In this document: piece by piece, positions 43,852 through 52,620 of the stretch
Layout of the letters: every line of letters starts with the position of its first letter
Position numbering within the stretch: the stretch's first letter is position 1
From: Galliscardovia ingluviei
Lineage (GTDB): Bacteria > Actinomycetota > Actinomycetes > Actinomycetales > Bifidobacteriaceae
Length of the DNA: 64,000 nucleotides
Direction of reading: 5' to 3'
Assembly: GCF_014635685.1 (NCBI RefSeq)
Contig: NZ_BMDH01000002.1
Span: forward strand, 216,472 to 280,471
Notes under the pieces: generated by a model
What the model saw: only the letters and a program-made list of their open reading frames with translations
Database searches by the model: none
What the model was told of the DNA's origin: nothing
Made by a program: the position numbers and the translations under genes

Positions 43852-45693
43852 TTAGTTGGTATATTCTTGAGCGCGAATAGCGCGTTGTTTATAGAATTCA
43901 TAAATAAACAACCCTATAACAACAGCAACTGCTATTGCCTGTGCAATAAGCGTTTCTGCATATGGATATACGCCTAACCAGTCGCTTGTTGGCACGCCTG
44001 CAAGGTAGATTCCCGGCAACACATCGCCTTCAATAAGCGCGTGCACACCGCCTCCTGCAAAAACAACAACTAAAACCGACAGCAAGACTGAGGTAATAGT
44101 GAAGAAGGGGCCAATTGGAATTTGTACCGAAGTAAAGCGCAGCAGCACGAAAATCACCAGCAATACTATGGAAGCAGCAATAGCTCCTGCCCACATGCCA
44201 GCACTATCACGTGTCATGCCATACACAGATTCGTAGAAAATAACAGTTTCTGCACCTTCTCTAAATACTGCGAGAAAACTGAGCAGCGCTAATGAGGCTA
44301 TTGCAGAAAACGAAAGCGCCCCTTGCTCAACTTGGGTCTTGGCTTGAGCAACTGCTGATTGAGTTTTTTCTCGAATATAGCGATTCCATGAGGCTACACT
44401 AGCTTTACCGAGCATCCAATTGGATGTATACAGCAACATCACCATAGCTACCAACGCACAAACGCCTTCGAGAATTTCTTGCTGCGGACCGCTACCGCCA
44501 AAGAGTTGCATAAATACCACAGCAACTAATCCTGCGCCTGCAAGACCAGCAAGTACGCCAAGGTAGATCCAGCGAATAAGTTTGCGATTATTGGTTTTGA
44601 CTAAATATGCCACAATTGCCGTTACTACCAGTAGCGCTTCTAATCCTTCACGAATCAGAATTAAGAACGCCTGACCAAAGGTGCTGGTAATCCAGCGCAT
44701 AACCGTATTGCCATGTTCTCCTGCGCCTTGGTCTAGCTCCTGCGCATCTTGCACTAGCATTGTTTTGAGGCTGGCGATGTGCTGTTGAGCAGCCTTAGTA
44801 TCCCCAGCATTCATAGCTTTGCGCGCCTCTTTGAAGGTGCTTTCCACAAGGGAAACTCGCGAACCACTAATAGCGTTCATGACATTCTTTTCAAAGCCGA
44901 GTTTCTCATAATACTGGTAGTAGGCGTTATTCACGCCTTGAGCGCCAGCTTTGCCATTGCCTGCCTGAGCATCTTTCAATGCTTTGCCCAAAATAGTATT
45001 CATTTGTTCGGCAATTTGGCTCCATGTTTGTTCGCCTTTGCCTGCATTATGATTGACTTTTGCTGCATCTAAGGCTTTGCGTTCTTGTGCAGTCTGTTCG
45101 GCACGAGCTTTAGCATAGTCACGCGGATTGGCAAGATCTGACTGTGCATCAAGTGTGGCAGCTACGGTGCGCAAGGTATTGCATAAGTTGGTTACTGTAG
45201 TTTGCAATACCTCATCTTGATTCGCTGTGCGTGCTTGTGTTTGAGCACTGGTAAAGAGTTGCTGGATACTTTGGTTTTGCTCTGCTGATATGCGTGTTTG
45301 GACAACCTGTCCTAAATTACTTGCCACATACAGCACATTTCGTGTGGAGCGAATATCTGAAGCTGCTCCTGCAAAATCTTTAGCTTGATATTGCTTAAGC
45401 GCTGCTTGGAGCTGCGCCACGATTTGATCAACTAGTGCACTCCATGAATCATAGTCTGACGCAGTAGCGCTAATGGATTGGTCGGATTTTTTGGATTGGG
45501 CGGTTTGCTTGGATTGATTGGATTGTTGAGCAGATGCGAGGCCGTCTTTAGACACACTTGCCGCACTTGTTGTTGCTGACTGCTCCTGCGCGTAGGCACC
45601 CATCGGCAGTATGCCAACTATCAGTACCAGTAATGCAAGCAGTGCACCGAGTGCATACAAGTGTTGTGTCAGTTTGCGTTGACACTGCCCCAT
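43852..45693 (-). CDS. FTR1-family iron permease
   Basis: A 613-residue iron permease. A signal peptide is followed by an extracytoplasmic helical region of about 290 residues, Gln/Lys/Ala-rich, and then the seven-helix FTR1 core. The core has both REXXE iron-binding motifs: LIREGLEALLVVT and VFREGAETVIFYES. FTR1 moves ferric iron coupled to oxidation or handover by a partner such as P19. It is the first gene of the operon. AGGAG lies 4 nt before ATG 45693; upstream in-frame starts exist to 45738. Its leader folds into a hairpin (TATGGTA/TACCATA at 45722-45766). Confidence 0.92.
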   Translation of the reverse strand: MGQCQRKLTQHLYALGALLALLVLIVGILPMGAYAQEQSATTSAASVSKDGLASAQQSNQSKQTAQSKKSDQSISATASDYDSWSALVDQIVAQLQAALKQYQAKDFAGAASDIRSTRNVLYVASNLGQVVQTRISAEQNQSIQQLFTSAQTQARTANQDEVLQTTVTNLCNTLRTVAATLDAQSDLANPRDYAKARAEQTAQERKALDAAKVNHNAGKGEQTWSQIAEQMNTILGKALKDAQAGNGKAGAQGVNNAYYQYYEKLGFEKNVMNAISGSRVSLVESTFKEARKAMNAGDTKAAQQHIASLKTMLVQDAQELDQGAGEHGNTVMRWITSTFGQAFLILIREGLEALLVVTAIVAYLVKTNNRKLIRWIYLGVLAGLAGAGLVAVVFMQLFGGSGPQQEILEGVCALVAMVMLLYTSNWMLGKASVASWNRYIREKTQSAVAQAKTQVEQGALSFSAIASLALLSFLAVFREGAETVIFYESVYGMTRDSAGMWAGAIAASIVLLVIFVLLRFTSVQIPIGPFFTITSVLLSVLVVVFAGGGVHALIEGDVLPGIYLAGVPTSDWLGVYPYAETLIAQAIAVAVVIGLFIYEFYKQRAIRAQEYTN

Positions 45694-46022
45694 ATTGCTC
45701 CTATCCCAAGCGACCATCAGGTATGGTAGTTTGCACACGCTGTACTAGTATGCAGCAGATACCATAACTCTTGCGTAACGTAACTGAATTTCGCTACAAA
45801 GTATAGTCTTGACTTTTTTGCGTGATTATGATATATAATCTCTTTTTTCTACACAACTTATCAAACTATTGAAAAATAAGGGAAAACTGCCTATTAGTTT
45901 AGTATGTTATCAACCGATTGCCTACATATTCGCCAACACGCCGTCCAAAATATGAACTCATCTCAGATTGAGAGAGTTAAGAAGATGTAAAAGCGTCAAG
46001 CAGAAGCAATAGAGTACAAGAT
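45694..46022. promoter_or_regulatory. Divergent control region of the iron operon and apbE
   Basis: A 329-bp non-coding stretch. It contains a leader hairpin on the FTR1 side (45722-45728 with 45760-45766), a promoter toward apbE (-35 TTGACT 45809-45814, -10 TATATA 45832-45837, 17-nt spacing) and a perfect inverted repeat over that -10. The apbE ATG has no good ribosome-binding site. Confidence 0.55.
45824..45840. promoter_or_regulatory. Operator candidate GATTAT-N5-ATAATC
   Basis: The 17-bp sequence GATTATGATATATAATC is a perfect 6-bp inverted repeat with 5-bp spacer and overlaps the -10 of the apbE-direction promoter. It resembles Fur-type boxes in composition more than the actinobacterial DtxR/IdeR box. 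Confidence 0.5.
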
Positions 46023-47189
46023 ATGGCTGGCACACCTACCAAAATCCAAACACCACACAACCAAACTCACAGCACCGACGAAACCCACGGCACAACTCAC
46101 GAAACCCACAGTACCAACGAAACCCGCAGGCTTCCGTATAATACTACATTCCCTCACGCCTTTGGCACCGGCATTATTATAAGTACCAGTCAGCCAATAC
46201 CACAGGACTTATATTCACGCCTTACCGACTGCATTGAAACTATTGATCGTACCCTATCGCGATTTCGAGAAGACTCTCTGGTCAGCGCTATGAGGCAGGC
46301 ACCACACGGAGGCAGTTTTACCTTCCCTATGTGGTGTCAAGCGGTATTTGACTGTGCAGATAAGATGTTCCACCTTACCCAACATGCCCTCGACCCGTGC
46401 GTTGGTGAGGAACTTGGGCTACTTGGATACGGTCCAGCACTACAGCTCAATACCAGCAACACTACCAACACGAATATTGCAACCACATGGGCAACAGCAA
46501 TTACCAGAGAGCAAGACCAACCAACAATCTTGCACACAACAGCTCCTGTTGCTCTTGATTTTGGTGCTTTTGGCAAAGGTTTTGCAGTTGATCGCATTGC
46601 ACAGCTCTTAGAGACCTACCCAGCGTGGCAGCACAATAAGTCGCTTAACGCACACCACCCCAGCCCATCATTAGAGTACCCATTATTAGAGTACGTTATT
46701 AACGCTGGAGGCGATGTGCGCGTCTTATTGCACACCAATCCCCCATACCGCATTGGATTAGAAGATCCTCACAATCCGGACCTTGCTATCGGCGTGATGC
46801 CTATCCAGCAAGGTGCATTATGCGCTTCTTCACCAAGTAGACGCCACTGGGAGCAACAGCGCTTTGCAGCCATGCACACAGTGCATCATCTTCTCGATGC
46901 GAGAACAGGACAACCAGTACAAGATACACTTGCCAGTTGGGCTGCAATACCACTCGATATGCTTCAACAACTACCCGCTGAAACTACCGATGACCAGCGC
47001 CTTGCATACCATCTGTGTACAAAGTACCCTACGATGATTGCTGATGCACTGGCAACAGCACTGTTTACTACATCGGCTACCACACTCAGTACACGTTTTG
47101 CTGTACCAATGCTGGCACTCGATACCAGTTACAAGATTAGTTCACAATGCCAGTGGTATGGCACGCTGTTTACTGCAGCTGCTGACTAA
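46023..47189 (+). CDS. apbE: FAD:protein FMN transferase (ApbE)
   Basis: A 388-residue ApbE family enzyme that transfers FMN from FAD to Ser/Thr in FMN-binding domains. Visible motifs are DRTLSRFREDSLVS, ALDFGAFGKGFAVDRIAQLLE, VINAGGDVRV, HHLLDARTGQPV and MIADALATALF with the metal-site Asp. Residues 1-40 are a Thr/His/Glu-rich repeat (THSTDETHGTTHETHSTNET) with no signal peptide or lipobox. The target is probably the FMN-binding lipoprotein of the divergent iron operon. No good ribosome-binding site precedes the ATG. The 3' end overlaps the convergent phosphatase gene by 20 bp. Confidence 0.92.
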   Translation: MAGTPTKIQTPHNQTHSTDETHGTTHETHSTNETRRLPYNTTFPHAFGTGIIISTSQPIPQDLYSRLTDCIETIDRTLSRFREDSLVSAMRQAPHGGSFTFPMWCQAVFDCADKMFHLTQHALDPCVGEELGLLGYGPALQLNTSNTTNTNIATTWATAITREQDQPTILHTTAPVALDFGAFGKGFAVDRIAQLLETYPAWQHNKSLNAHHPSPSLEYPLLEYVINAGGDVRVLLHTNPPYRIGLEDPHNPDLAIGVMPIQQGALCASSPSRRHWEQQRFAAMHTVHHLLDARTGQPVQDTLASWAAIPLDMLQQLPAETTDDQRLAYHLCTKYPTMIADALATALFTTSATTLSTRFAVPMLALDTSYKISSQCQWYGTLFTAAAD

Positions 47190-47682
47190 CCCAATCCATA
47201 ATATACGGAGCTGCCTGCTCAATTTGTGTAATAGCAACTTCAAATTCATGAGGACCGCCATACCAAGGATCCGCCAAATCCATATCAGACTGACGACCCT
47301 GATAGTGTGCAAATTGTGGCATAAACGAGCGATACATATGTACAGCATCGCGTTTCTGAGCTGGTAACTGTCGCAAAAGCGCCTGCATATGAGAAGCAGT
47401 CATAGGTAGGAAGAGATCTGTCTGAGCAATTTCATCGCGAGTAATTTTATGCGCAAAATGATAGCCAGGCAGACTAAAACCATGCTCTACCAATACTTTG
47501 CGAGCGCGTGGATCGATAGGATTGCCATGCTCTTCACTGCTAACACCGCTCGAAAGCACGCGCACTTGATCGGTGAGTCCACGCTGCTCAACAAAGTCTT
47601 GCAACACAATTTGTGCCATAGGAGAACGGCAAATATTGCCAGTACATACGGTCATAATGGTAAATGGCTGAATATCTTGCAT
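47170..47682 (-). CDS. Low-molecular-weight protein-tyrosine phosphatase
   Basis: A 170-residue cytosolic phosphatase of the LMW-PTP family. The CX5R P-loop is VCTGNICRSP (Cys13, Arg19) and the general-acid Asp is in LADPWYGG near residue 135. In actinobacteria such enzymes dephosphorylate cell-wall or polysaccharide regulators, but no partner kinase is nearby. AAGGAGG lies 4 nt before the ATG. The 3' end overlaps apbE by 20 bp. Confidence 0.93.
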   Translation of the reverse strand: MQDIQPFTIMTVCTGNICRSPMAQIVLQDFVEQRGLTDQVRVLSSGVSSEEHGNPIDPRARKVLVEHGFSLPGYHFAHKITRDEIAQTDLFLPMTASHMQALLRQLPAQKRDAVHMYRSFMPQFAHYQGRQSDMDLADPWYGGPHEFEVAITQIEQAAPYIMDWVSQQLQ

Positions 47683-47767
47683 GGTCCTCCTTAAATACTG
47701 GTAGTGCTGCTGTCAAACTGCTATCACTACTATTTCATTAGATTATTAGTCATGAAATCATTGGCTA

Positions 47768-48565
47768 TTAAATCATTGCTTGGCGTACACTCTGTGGATC
47801 GGTGCGCTCATAGTCAACGAAACGATAGCCGCGAATCGCCACTGGTTGAGGATCCTGCGTCTCGCTAGTAGTCCCTCCGGCAGTATGTTGCGCCTGATTT
47901 GCATGCACAGTACCAAGTTTTGCAATGGCTTTAATTTTTGGTGACACTTGCTTAGGCTGCATCCACCCGGTTTCACTTACTCTGCGCCATTGCCCATCAC
48001 GGACAAGTTGCTCAATATCAGGAGCGAATACATCAGCTGCTACTTCGGCATCAATATCAGTCACAAATACCCGATGTGCATACGGTAGTGCGTCAGCAAA
48101 TACTTGACCGCCACCGATAACCCACAGCTCATTGCGTTCAATACCATCATCAGGTATTGATTCCTGCCGCGCTAAATCGAGAGCCGCCTCCATGGAATCA
48201 ACAACCGTAGCTCCACTAGCGCGATACTGCGGATTTGAAGAAATCACAATGTTATCGCGGTTTGGCAAAGGCCTGCGTTTTTCTGACAATGATTCCCAAG
48301 TTTTTCTGCCCATAATCACTGGATGTGAAATGGTTAAACTCTTGAAATGCTTTAAGTCTTCAGGCAGATACCACGGCATGCCCCCGCCAACGCCAATCGC
48401 GCCTTCGCGACCATCGGTAGACCGTGCTTGTGCCCATATTAAATTAACCACAATTGGGCGAAGATCATCATCATGTAAATCCTCGTTTTCCCAATCGTTT
48501 TCTTCACGCCCGACTTGCTCGGGCTTGGGTTCGTGATAGCCGCTGCGGCTACTATCATGCTCCAT
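47768..48565 (-). CDS. folA: Dihydrofolate reductase
   Basis: Reduces dihydrofolate to tetrahydrofolate with NADPH; the partner thyA upstream makes the dihydrofolate. Family blocks are VNLIWAQARSTDGREGAIGVGGGMPWYLPEDLKHFKSLT, VIMGRKTWESL, ELWVIGGGQVFADALPYAHRVFVTDID. The protein is 265 residues, longer than the usual 160-170, with an acidic tail of about 35 residues before the enzyme and about 50 after it. AAGGAG precedes the ATG. It follows thyA by 48 bp. Confidence 0.95.
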   Translation of the reverse strand: MEHDSSRSGYHEPKPEQVGREENDWENEDLHDDDLRPIVVNLIWAQARSTDGREGAIGVGGGMPWYLPEDLKHFKSLTISHPVIMGRKTWESLSEKRRPLPNRDNIVISSNPQYRASGATVVDSMEAALDLARQESIPDDGIERNELWVIGGGQVFADALPYAHRVFVTDIDAEVAADVFAPDIEQLVRDGQWRRVSETGWMQPKQVSPKIKAIAKLGTVHANQAQHTAGGTTSETQDPQPVAIRGYRFVDYERTDPQSVRQAMI

Positions 48566-48613
48566 CTTCGCTACTCTCCTTAAAACAGTTGCCCCACTAT
48601 GGTAACGGTTTGC

Positions 48614-49483
48614 TCAGACCGCGACAGGCGCTGTAATAGTTGGATGATATTGATAGTTTACAATTTCAAAATCTTCATAGGTATATTCGCTAATTGAAGG
48701 TGCCTTATGAAGCTGTAACTGTGGGTATGGGTATGGTGTTCTACCGAGTTGTTCTAATACTTGTTCCATATGATTGCTATATACATGGCAATCACCGCCA
48801 GTCCACACAAACTCACCTGGTTCAAGACCCGCTTGCTGTGCCATCATCATGGTAAGCAGAGCGTACGAAGCAATATTAAATGGCACACCTAAGAACATAT
48901 CACAAGAGCGCTGATACAGTTGGCAGCTGAGCTTACCGTCTGCCACATAGAATTGGAATAGCGTATGGCATGGCGGTAATGCCATCTGCTCTACTTCCGC
49001 AGGATTCCACGCAGAAACAATCATGCGACGCGAATCAGGGTGATGACGCAATAAGTCAAGCACATTGGCAATTTGATCAATAGTGCGATTGGGATCATCT
49101 GGCGTGGGTGCGGGCCAGCTTCGCCACTGCACACCATACACTGGTCCTAAATCGCCATGTTCATCTGCCCATTCATCCCAAATATGTACATTGTGCTCTT
49201 GCAACCAACGCACATTTGATGAACCTTTCAAAAACCATAGCAGCTCGTAGGCGATGCCCTTAAAAAAGACACGCTTTGTGGTCAGTAATGGGAAACTTTG
49301 TGAAATATCAAAACGAATTTGTTGTCCAAACAGCGACACGGTACCCGTGCCAGTGCGGTCTGTTTTGAGCGTGCCCTCCATAACAATTTTGCGCACTAAA
49401 TCCTCATATGGCATTGGAATATCAGTTTTCGGACGTTCAGGCATGCGCTCACGAATTGCTTGTAATTGTTCTTGGGTCAAACT
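48614..49483 (-). CDS. thyA: Thymidylate synthase (ThyA)
   Basis: Makes dTMP from dUMP and methylene-tetrahydrofolate. The catalytic Cys173 is in [50 protein letters not shown] and [10 protein letters not shown] complete the family set. The length is 289 residues. ATG 49483 has TACACT 7 nt upstream and no ribosome-binding site, suggesting a leaderless mRNA; the open frame extends to 49546 without support. It heads a thyA-folA unit. Confidence 0.97.
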   Translation of the reverse strand, partial: SLTQEQLQAIRERMPERPKTDIPMPYEDLVRKIVMEGTLKTDRTGTGTVSLFGQQIRFDISQSFPLLTTKRVFFKGIAYELLWFLKGSSNVRWLQEHNVHIWDEWADEHGDLGPVYGVQWRSWPAPTPDDPNRTIDQIANVLDLLRHHPDSRRMIVSAWNPAEVEQMALPPCHTLFQFYVADGKLSCQLYQRSCDMFLGVPFNIASYALLTMMMAQQAGLEPGEFVWTGGDCHVYSNHMEQVLEQLGRTPYPYPQLQLHKAPSISEYTYEDFEIVNYQYHPTITAPVAV

Positions 49484-49735
49484 CATGCGCACTAGTGTAT
49501 CAAGAAGCGCGTGTTTTCTCAGCTTTCTTCTCTTAGCGAGCGTCATGCTGCTCGGCTATCAGCCTGCAGTATGGCATTTGCAGTCTATATCGCATAGAAA
49601 TAGCTGCATAGTATTGGTAATACGCACCATATGTAATACGCAGCATGCACAAATGTCTCAGGTGCGCTAGAGTTACAGTATTACCGTATTACTTATTGGT
49701 ATCCGCTGATTACCAACTAGCATAAGGAGCACAAT

Positions 49736-50149
49736 ATGGCGAAAAAACTCTGGGTAGAGCGTAACAAGGATGGCTCGTGGGACGCGCGCAGCGAAGATGG
49801 TGCTCATCTCAAATTTGGTAAAGGTAAAGGGCTCTTTAGCCCGGGTGAACTCAGCATGATTGCTCTTGCAGCATGTGCTGCCTTAACAAGCCAGTTTGCT
49901 GTGGAATCTGCTACTGGTGAGGGCAATGGTGCAAAAGTGACTATTGAAGGTCGCTATGACCCGAATACTGACTCATATTTAGATTTCTCTGAGCAGATTA
50001 TTGTCGATGCTCTTGAGGCAGGACTTTCTCCTGAAGATGTTGCTAAGCTCAAAGAACGTATCCGCCGACATATTGACAAGGCGTGCACAGTCAAGCACAC
50101 GTATGAGCAAGGTGCTCCTTGTCGTATGGATATTACAGTACGCAGTTAA
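49736..50149 (+). CDS. OsmC-family peroxiredoxin-like protein
   Basis: A 137-residue protein of the OsmC/Ohr fold, thiol-dependent hydroperoxidases. The first Cys region reads MIALAACAALTSQF and the second CTVKHTY near residue 118, with a third Cys in GAPCRM. These fit OsmC more than Ohr. It should act in the cytosol on organic peroxides. AAGGAG lies 6 nt before the ATG. A hairpin pair between it and the USP gene ends transcription from both sides. Confidence 0.85.
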   Translation: MAKKLWVERNKDGSWDARSEDGAHLKFGKGKGLFSPGELSMIALAACAALTSQFAVESATGEGNGAKVTIEGRYDPNTDSYLDFSEQIIVDALEAGLSPEDVAKLKERIRRHIDKACTVKHTYEQGAPCRMDITVRS

Positions 50150-50227
50150 GTGGCGTTACTGTAGCAATGTAGCGTACACCACTATGAGGGTGCCACACTA
50201 CTCAGCGCATAAACACCTTGAATATAT

Positions 50228-50288
50228 AAACCCCGCCCTATCCGGCTATGTAAATTCGTGTGAATCTACACCTGAAAGAGCGGGGTTT
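50228..50288. terminator. Two-tier hairpin between convergent OsmC and USP genes
   Basis: The outer stem AAACCCCGC (50228-50236) pairs with GCGGGGTTT (50280-50288), 9 bp. Inside it a second hairpin, TGTAAATTC/GAATCTACA (50249-50257 with 50262-50270), has one mismatch. This is a likely bidirectional terminator, unusual in its 43-nt structured interior. Confidence 0.55.
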
Positions 50289-50358
50289 AATTTATGCAAC
50301 ATCGTATAAAAGTAGCTTATACGTGATTTACTGTACTACTGCGTGTTACTCTACGGCA

Positions 50359-51438
50359 TTAGCGAGCTTTGAATTCAGGATCAATTGCCGCATCAATATC
50401 TTGAGCAACTTGACGCTCAGCTGTTGGCACAGAAACTTCATGCACGCCGGTAATATCACCCAAATTCTTTGGCTTCACATCAGCAGGAGAAGCAGGAACC
50501 GTATCCATGCGGCTTTCTGCAGCCTCCACATACTTGCGTGGCACCACATATACTGGGCTTACCGCATGCTGCAGCAGCCCTTGGCTAGTAGATCCTAAAA
50601 TAAGACCAGTAAAGCCACCGCGACCGCGAGAACCGACAACCACAACATCACTATTGTGGCTAGCGTCAGTTAAAGCGGTAACTGCAGAACCTGGAACCAC
50701 AGACTTGGCAATCTTCAAATCTGGGTAACGCTCCTGAATTGGGGCAATACGCACATTCAAATCTTCCAAATAGGATTCCATAATAGATTCTGCCTCAGTG
50801 CCGCCAGCACCGCCGCTAGAAGCAAACATACCCATGCCGCCAAAGCTAGGAACCGCAGAAAGCACAGTAAGTTTTGCATCCCACTGATGGGCAAATTCAG
50901 CAGCAATATCAAGCGCCTTTAACCCCCACTTAGATTCATCAGAGCCAACAACCACGCTAGTAATGGTGTTGCTCAAATGCATTAAGTGTCCCTCATCATC
51001 AGTGTATGGAACAACCACAATTGGGCAGTACGCATACGCTGGCAGGCTGGAACTTGTTGTGCCCAGCAGACGCTCAGCAAGACCACCTTTACCGCGGTTG
51101 CCAATAACAATCAAATTATAATTACGCGAAAGTTCAACGAATACTGAACTTGGATCTCCAGTCACAATCAACGTAGTTGCTTGCACACCCTGTTCGTCGG
51201 CAATTGCCTTTGCCTTAGAAAGGATTTCTTGCGCGTCAGTATGCGCTACATTGTCATCACCCATTGCAGTATAGGTGGCATCAAAAGAGACAGCAGCGTA
51301 ACTCGGCAGTGAGTACGCGCATACAATTTGTAAGGTCAGTCCTGCATGCTTAGCGTAGTTTGCAGCCCACCATGTTGCTTTGTAGCTTGCATCTGAGCCA
51401 TCAACGCCAACTAGAATTGCTTTCTCATTCACAGTCAT
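50359..51438 (-). CDS. Tandem universal stress protein (UspA x2)
   Basis: A 359-residue protein with two USP domains. Domain 1 (about 1-145) has ILVGVDGSDASYKATWWAANYA and the ATP-binding loop VIGNRGKGGLAERLLGTTS; domain 2 (about 155-305) has VVVGSDESKWGLKALDIAAEFA and VVGSRGRGGFTGLILGSTSQGLL. Both carry the G2xG9xGS-type nucleotide site. A roughly 50-residue tail is Glu/Asp/Pro-rich. Its role in stress or dormancy is inferred from the family. ATG 51438 has AAGGAGG just upstream. Confidence 0.92.
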   Translation of the reverse strand: MTVNEKAILVGVDGSDASYKATWWAANYAKHAGLTLQIVCAYSLPSYAAVSFDATYTAMGDDNVAHTDAQEILSKAKAIADEQGVQATTLIVTGDPSSVFVELSRNYNLIVIGNRGKGGLAERLLGTTSSSLPAYAYCPIVVVPYTDDEGHLMHLSNTITSVVVGSDESKWGLKALDIAAEFAHQWDAKLTVLSAVPSFGGMGMFASSGGAGGTEAESIMESYLEDLNVRIAPIQERYPDLKIAKSVVPGSAVTALTDASHNSDVVVVGSRGRGGFTGLILGSTSQGLLQHAVSPVYVVPRKYVEAAESRMDTVPASPADVKPKNLGDITGVHEVSVPTAERQVAQDIDAAIDPEFKAR

Positions 51439-51753
51439 GACGACCTCCTTGAATGTTGCGAAAACATACTGTGTACCAGCATGTATTGGTATCACACAGT
51501 AACCATAGCGCTACAAAACCATATGTCAATACGGAATGTAGTTCTAATAGCTACCTGCTCTATTAGCATACTCGACATAAACCGAAACATGCGTTAACGC
51601 CACGAGATTTCATAGAATTCACAGATTTATTGTGATCGGCATAGGAAATACTGGGCTTATAGAACGGTTTGCAACACGGCTTATAGAACGGCATGAAAAA
51701 GCCACACACTAGTAGATTAAGTGTGTGGCTTGAAACTTAAACTAGCAGTACAA
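51439..51753. other. Intergenic region with terminator and 14-bp direct repeat
   Basis: No gene is seen in 315 bp. GGCTTATAGAACGG is repeated at 51654-51667 and 51678-51691, with 24-bp periodicity. The NlpC/P60 terminator is at 51694-51731. The rest should hold the USP promoter. Confidence 0.5.
51694..51731 (-). terminator. Intrinsic terminator after NlpC/P60 gene
   Basis: A perfect 12-bp stem AAGCCACACACT/AGTGTGTGGCTT with a 9-nt loop is followed on the minus strand by TTTTTCATG. It lies 23 nt past the stop codon. Confidence 0.85.
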
Positions 51754-52476
51754 CTACTGAATTAAGCGATAGTACTCAAAACTAGCCCAAGATGTTGATT
51801 CAATCAGTGTGCCACTACTTGGGGTTGCAGCATGAATCATTTTGCCGCCGCCAATGTAAATACCAACATGTCCCGGCATCCACATGAGATCTCCAGGCTG
51901 CGGATTAGAAACACGCACACCATGAGATTGCCCATAGGCACGTTGTGCAGCATCGGTTCGTCCAATTTCAAGTCCGAACTGACGGAATACATACGAAGTG
52001 AATCCAGAGCAATCCCAGCCAGCTGGCGTGGTACCACCAAATACATATGGCGCACCCAGATACTGCATAGCTGTGGAAACGACTGCACTACCACTTGCAC
52101 TTGCTGGAAGTTCTACAGCGGCACTAGCAGCTTGACGTGCTGCAGATCGACTTGCGGCTTGGGCTGCCTGTTGTGCAGCTTGAGCTGCCTGCGCAGCTTC
52201 GAGCGCACGCTGTGCCTGTGCCTCAGCATCTTTTTCAGCCTGAGACTTAGTTTGTGGCACACTTAAGGATTCAATACCACCATAATTGGCATCAACTTTC
52301 ACCGATACTGCCTCATCAAGAAGCTTAGCGTCGCGTGACTGAACACCCTTAAAAGAACGCGAAGCACTCACAACAGGAGCATCTTGAACCGCTGTCGCCG
52401 CAGGCACAATCCCTGCTGTAAGCGTCAGTGCTGCAAGCATAGTTACTACAATTGTTTTTGGCTTTTTGATCTTCAT
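51754..52476 (-). CDS. Secreted NlpC/P60 peptidoglycan endopeptidase
   Basis: A 240-residue exported cell-wall hydrolase. A signal peptide (about 1-30), a charged helical region rich in Gln/Ala (about 75-115) and a C-terminal NlpC/P60 domain (about 130-240) follow in order. The catalytic Cys is in AGWDCSGFTSYVF, the His in MPGHVGIYIGG, and a third polar residue in MIHAATP. It should cleave D-glutamyl links in stem peptides outside the cell. ATG 52476 has no ribosome-binding site; TATAGT lies 8 nt upstream. A second putative hydrolase gene lies just upstream on the same strand. Confidence 0.9.
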   Translation of the reverse strand: MKIKKPKTIVVTMLAALTLTAGIVPAATAVQDAPVVSASRSFKGVQSRDAKLLDEAVSVKVDANYGGIESLSVPQTKSQAEKDAEAQAQRALEAAQAAQAAQQAAQAASRSAARQAASAAVELPASASGSAVVSTAMQYLGAPYVFGGTTPAGWDCSGFTSYVFRQFGLEIGRTDAAQRAYGQSHGVRVSNPQPGDLMWMPGHVGIYIGGGKMIHAATPSSGTLIESTSWASFEYYRLIQ

Positions 52477-52620
52477 CACCAACAACTATAAAACATGCCT
52501 CTAACAAAAGCAATACGTCTTGTTATATGGTCTTCCCTTATTGTATGACCAACTCGTATTGCAATCACTGTCGCAAATCACTCTTGCACGTGTTTGTGCA
52601 GTAACACAGCACGCAGTACT

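Noticed and set aside
45953-45991. 12-codon ORF (MNSSQIERVKKM) in the apbE leader
   Set aside because: A short frame with a stop just before apbE could be an upstream ORF, but there is no ribosome-binding site and it may be chance.
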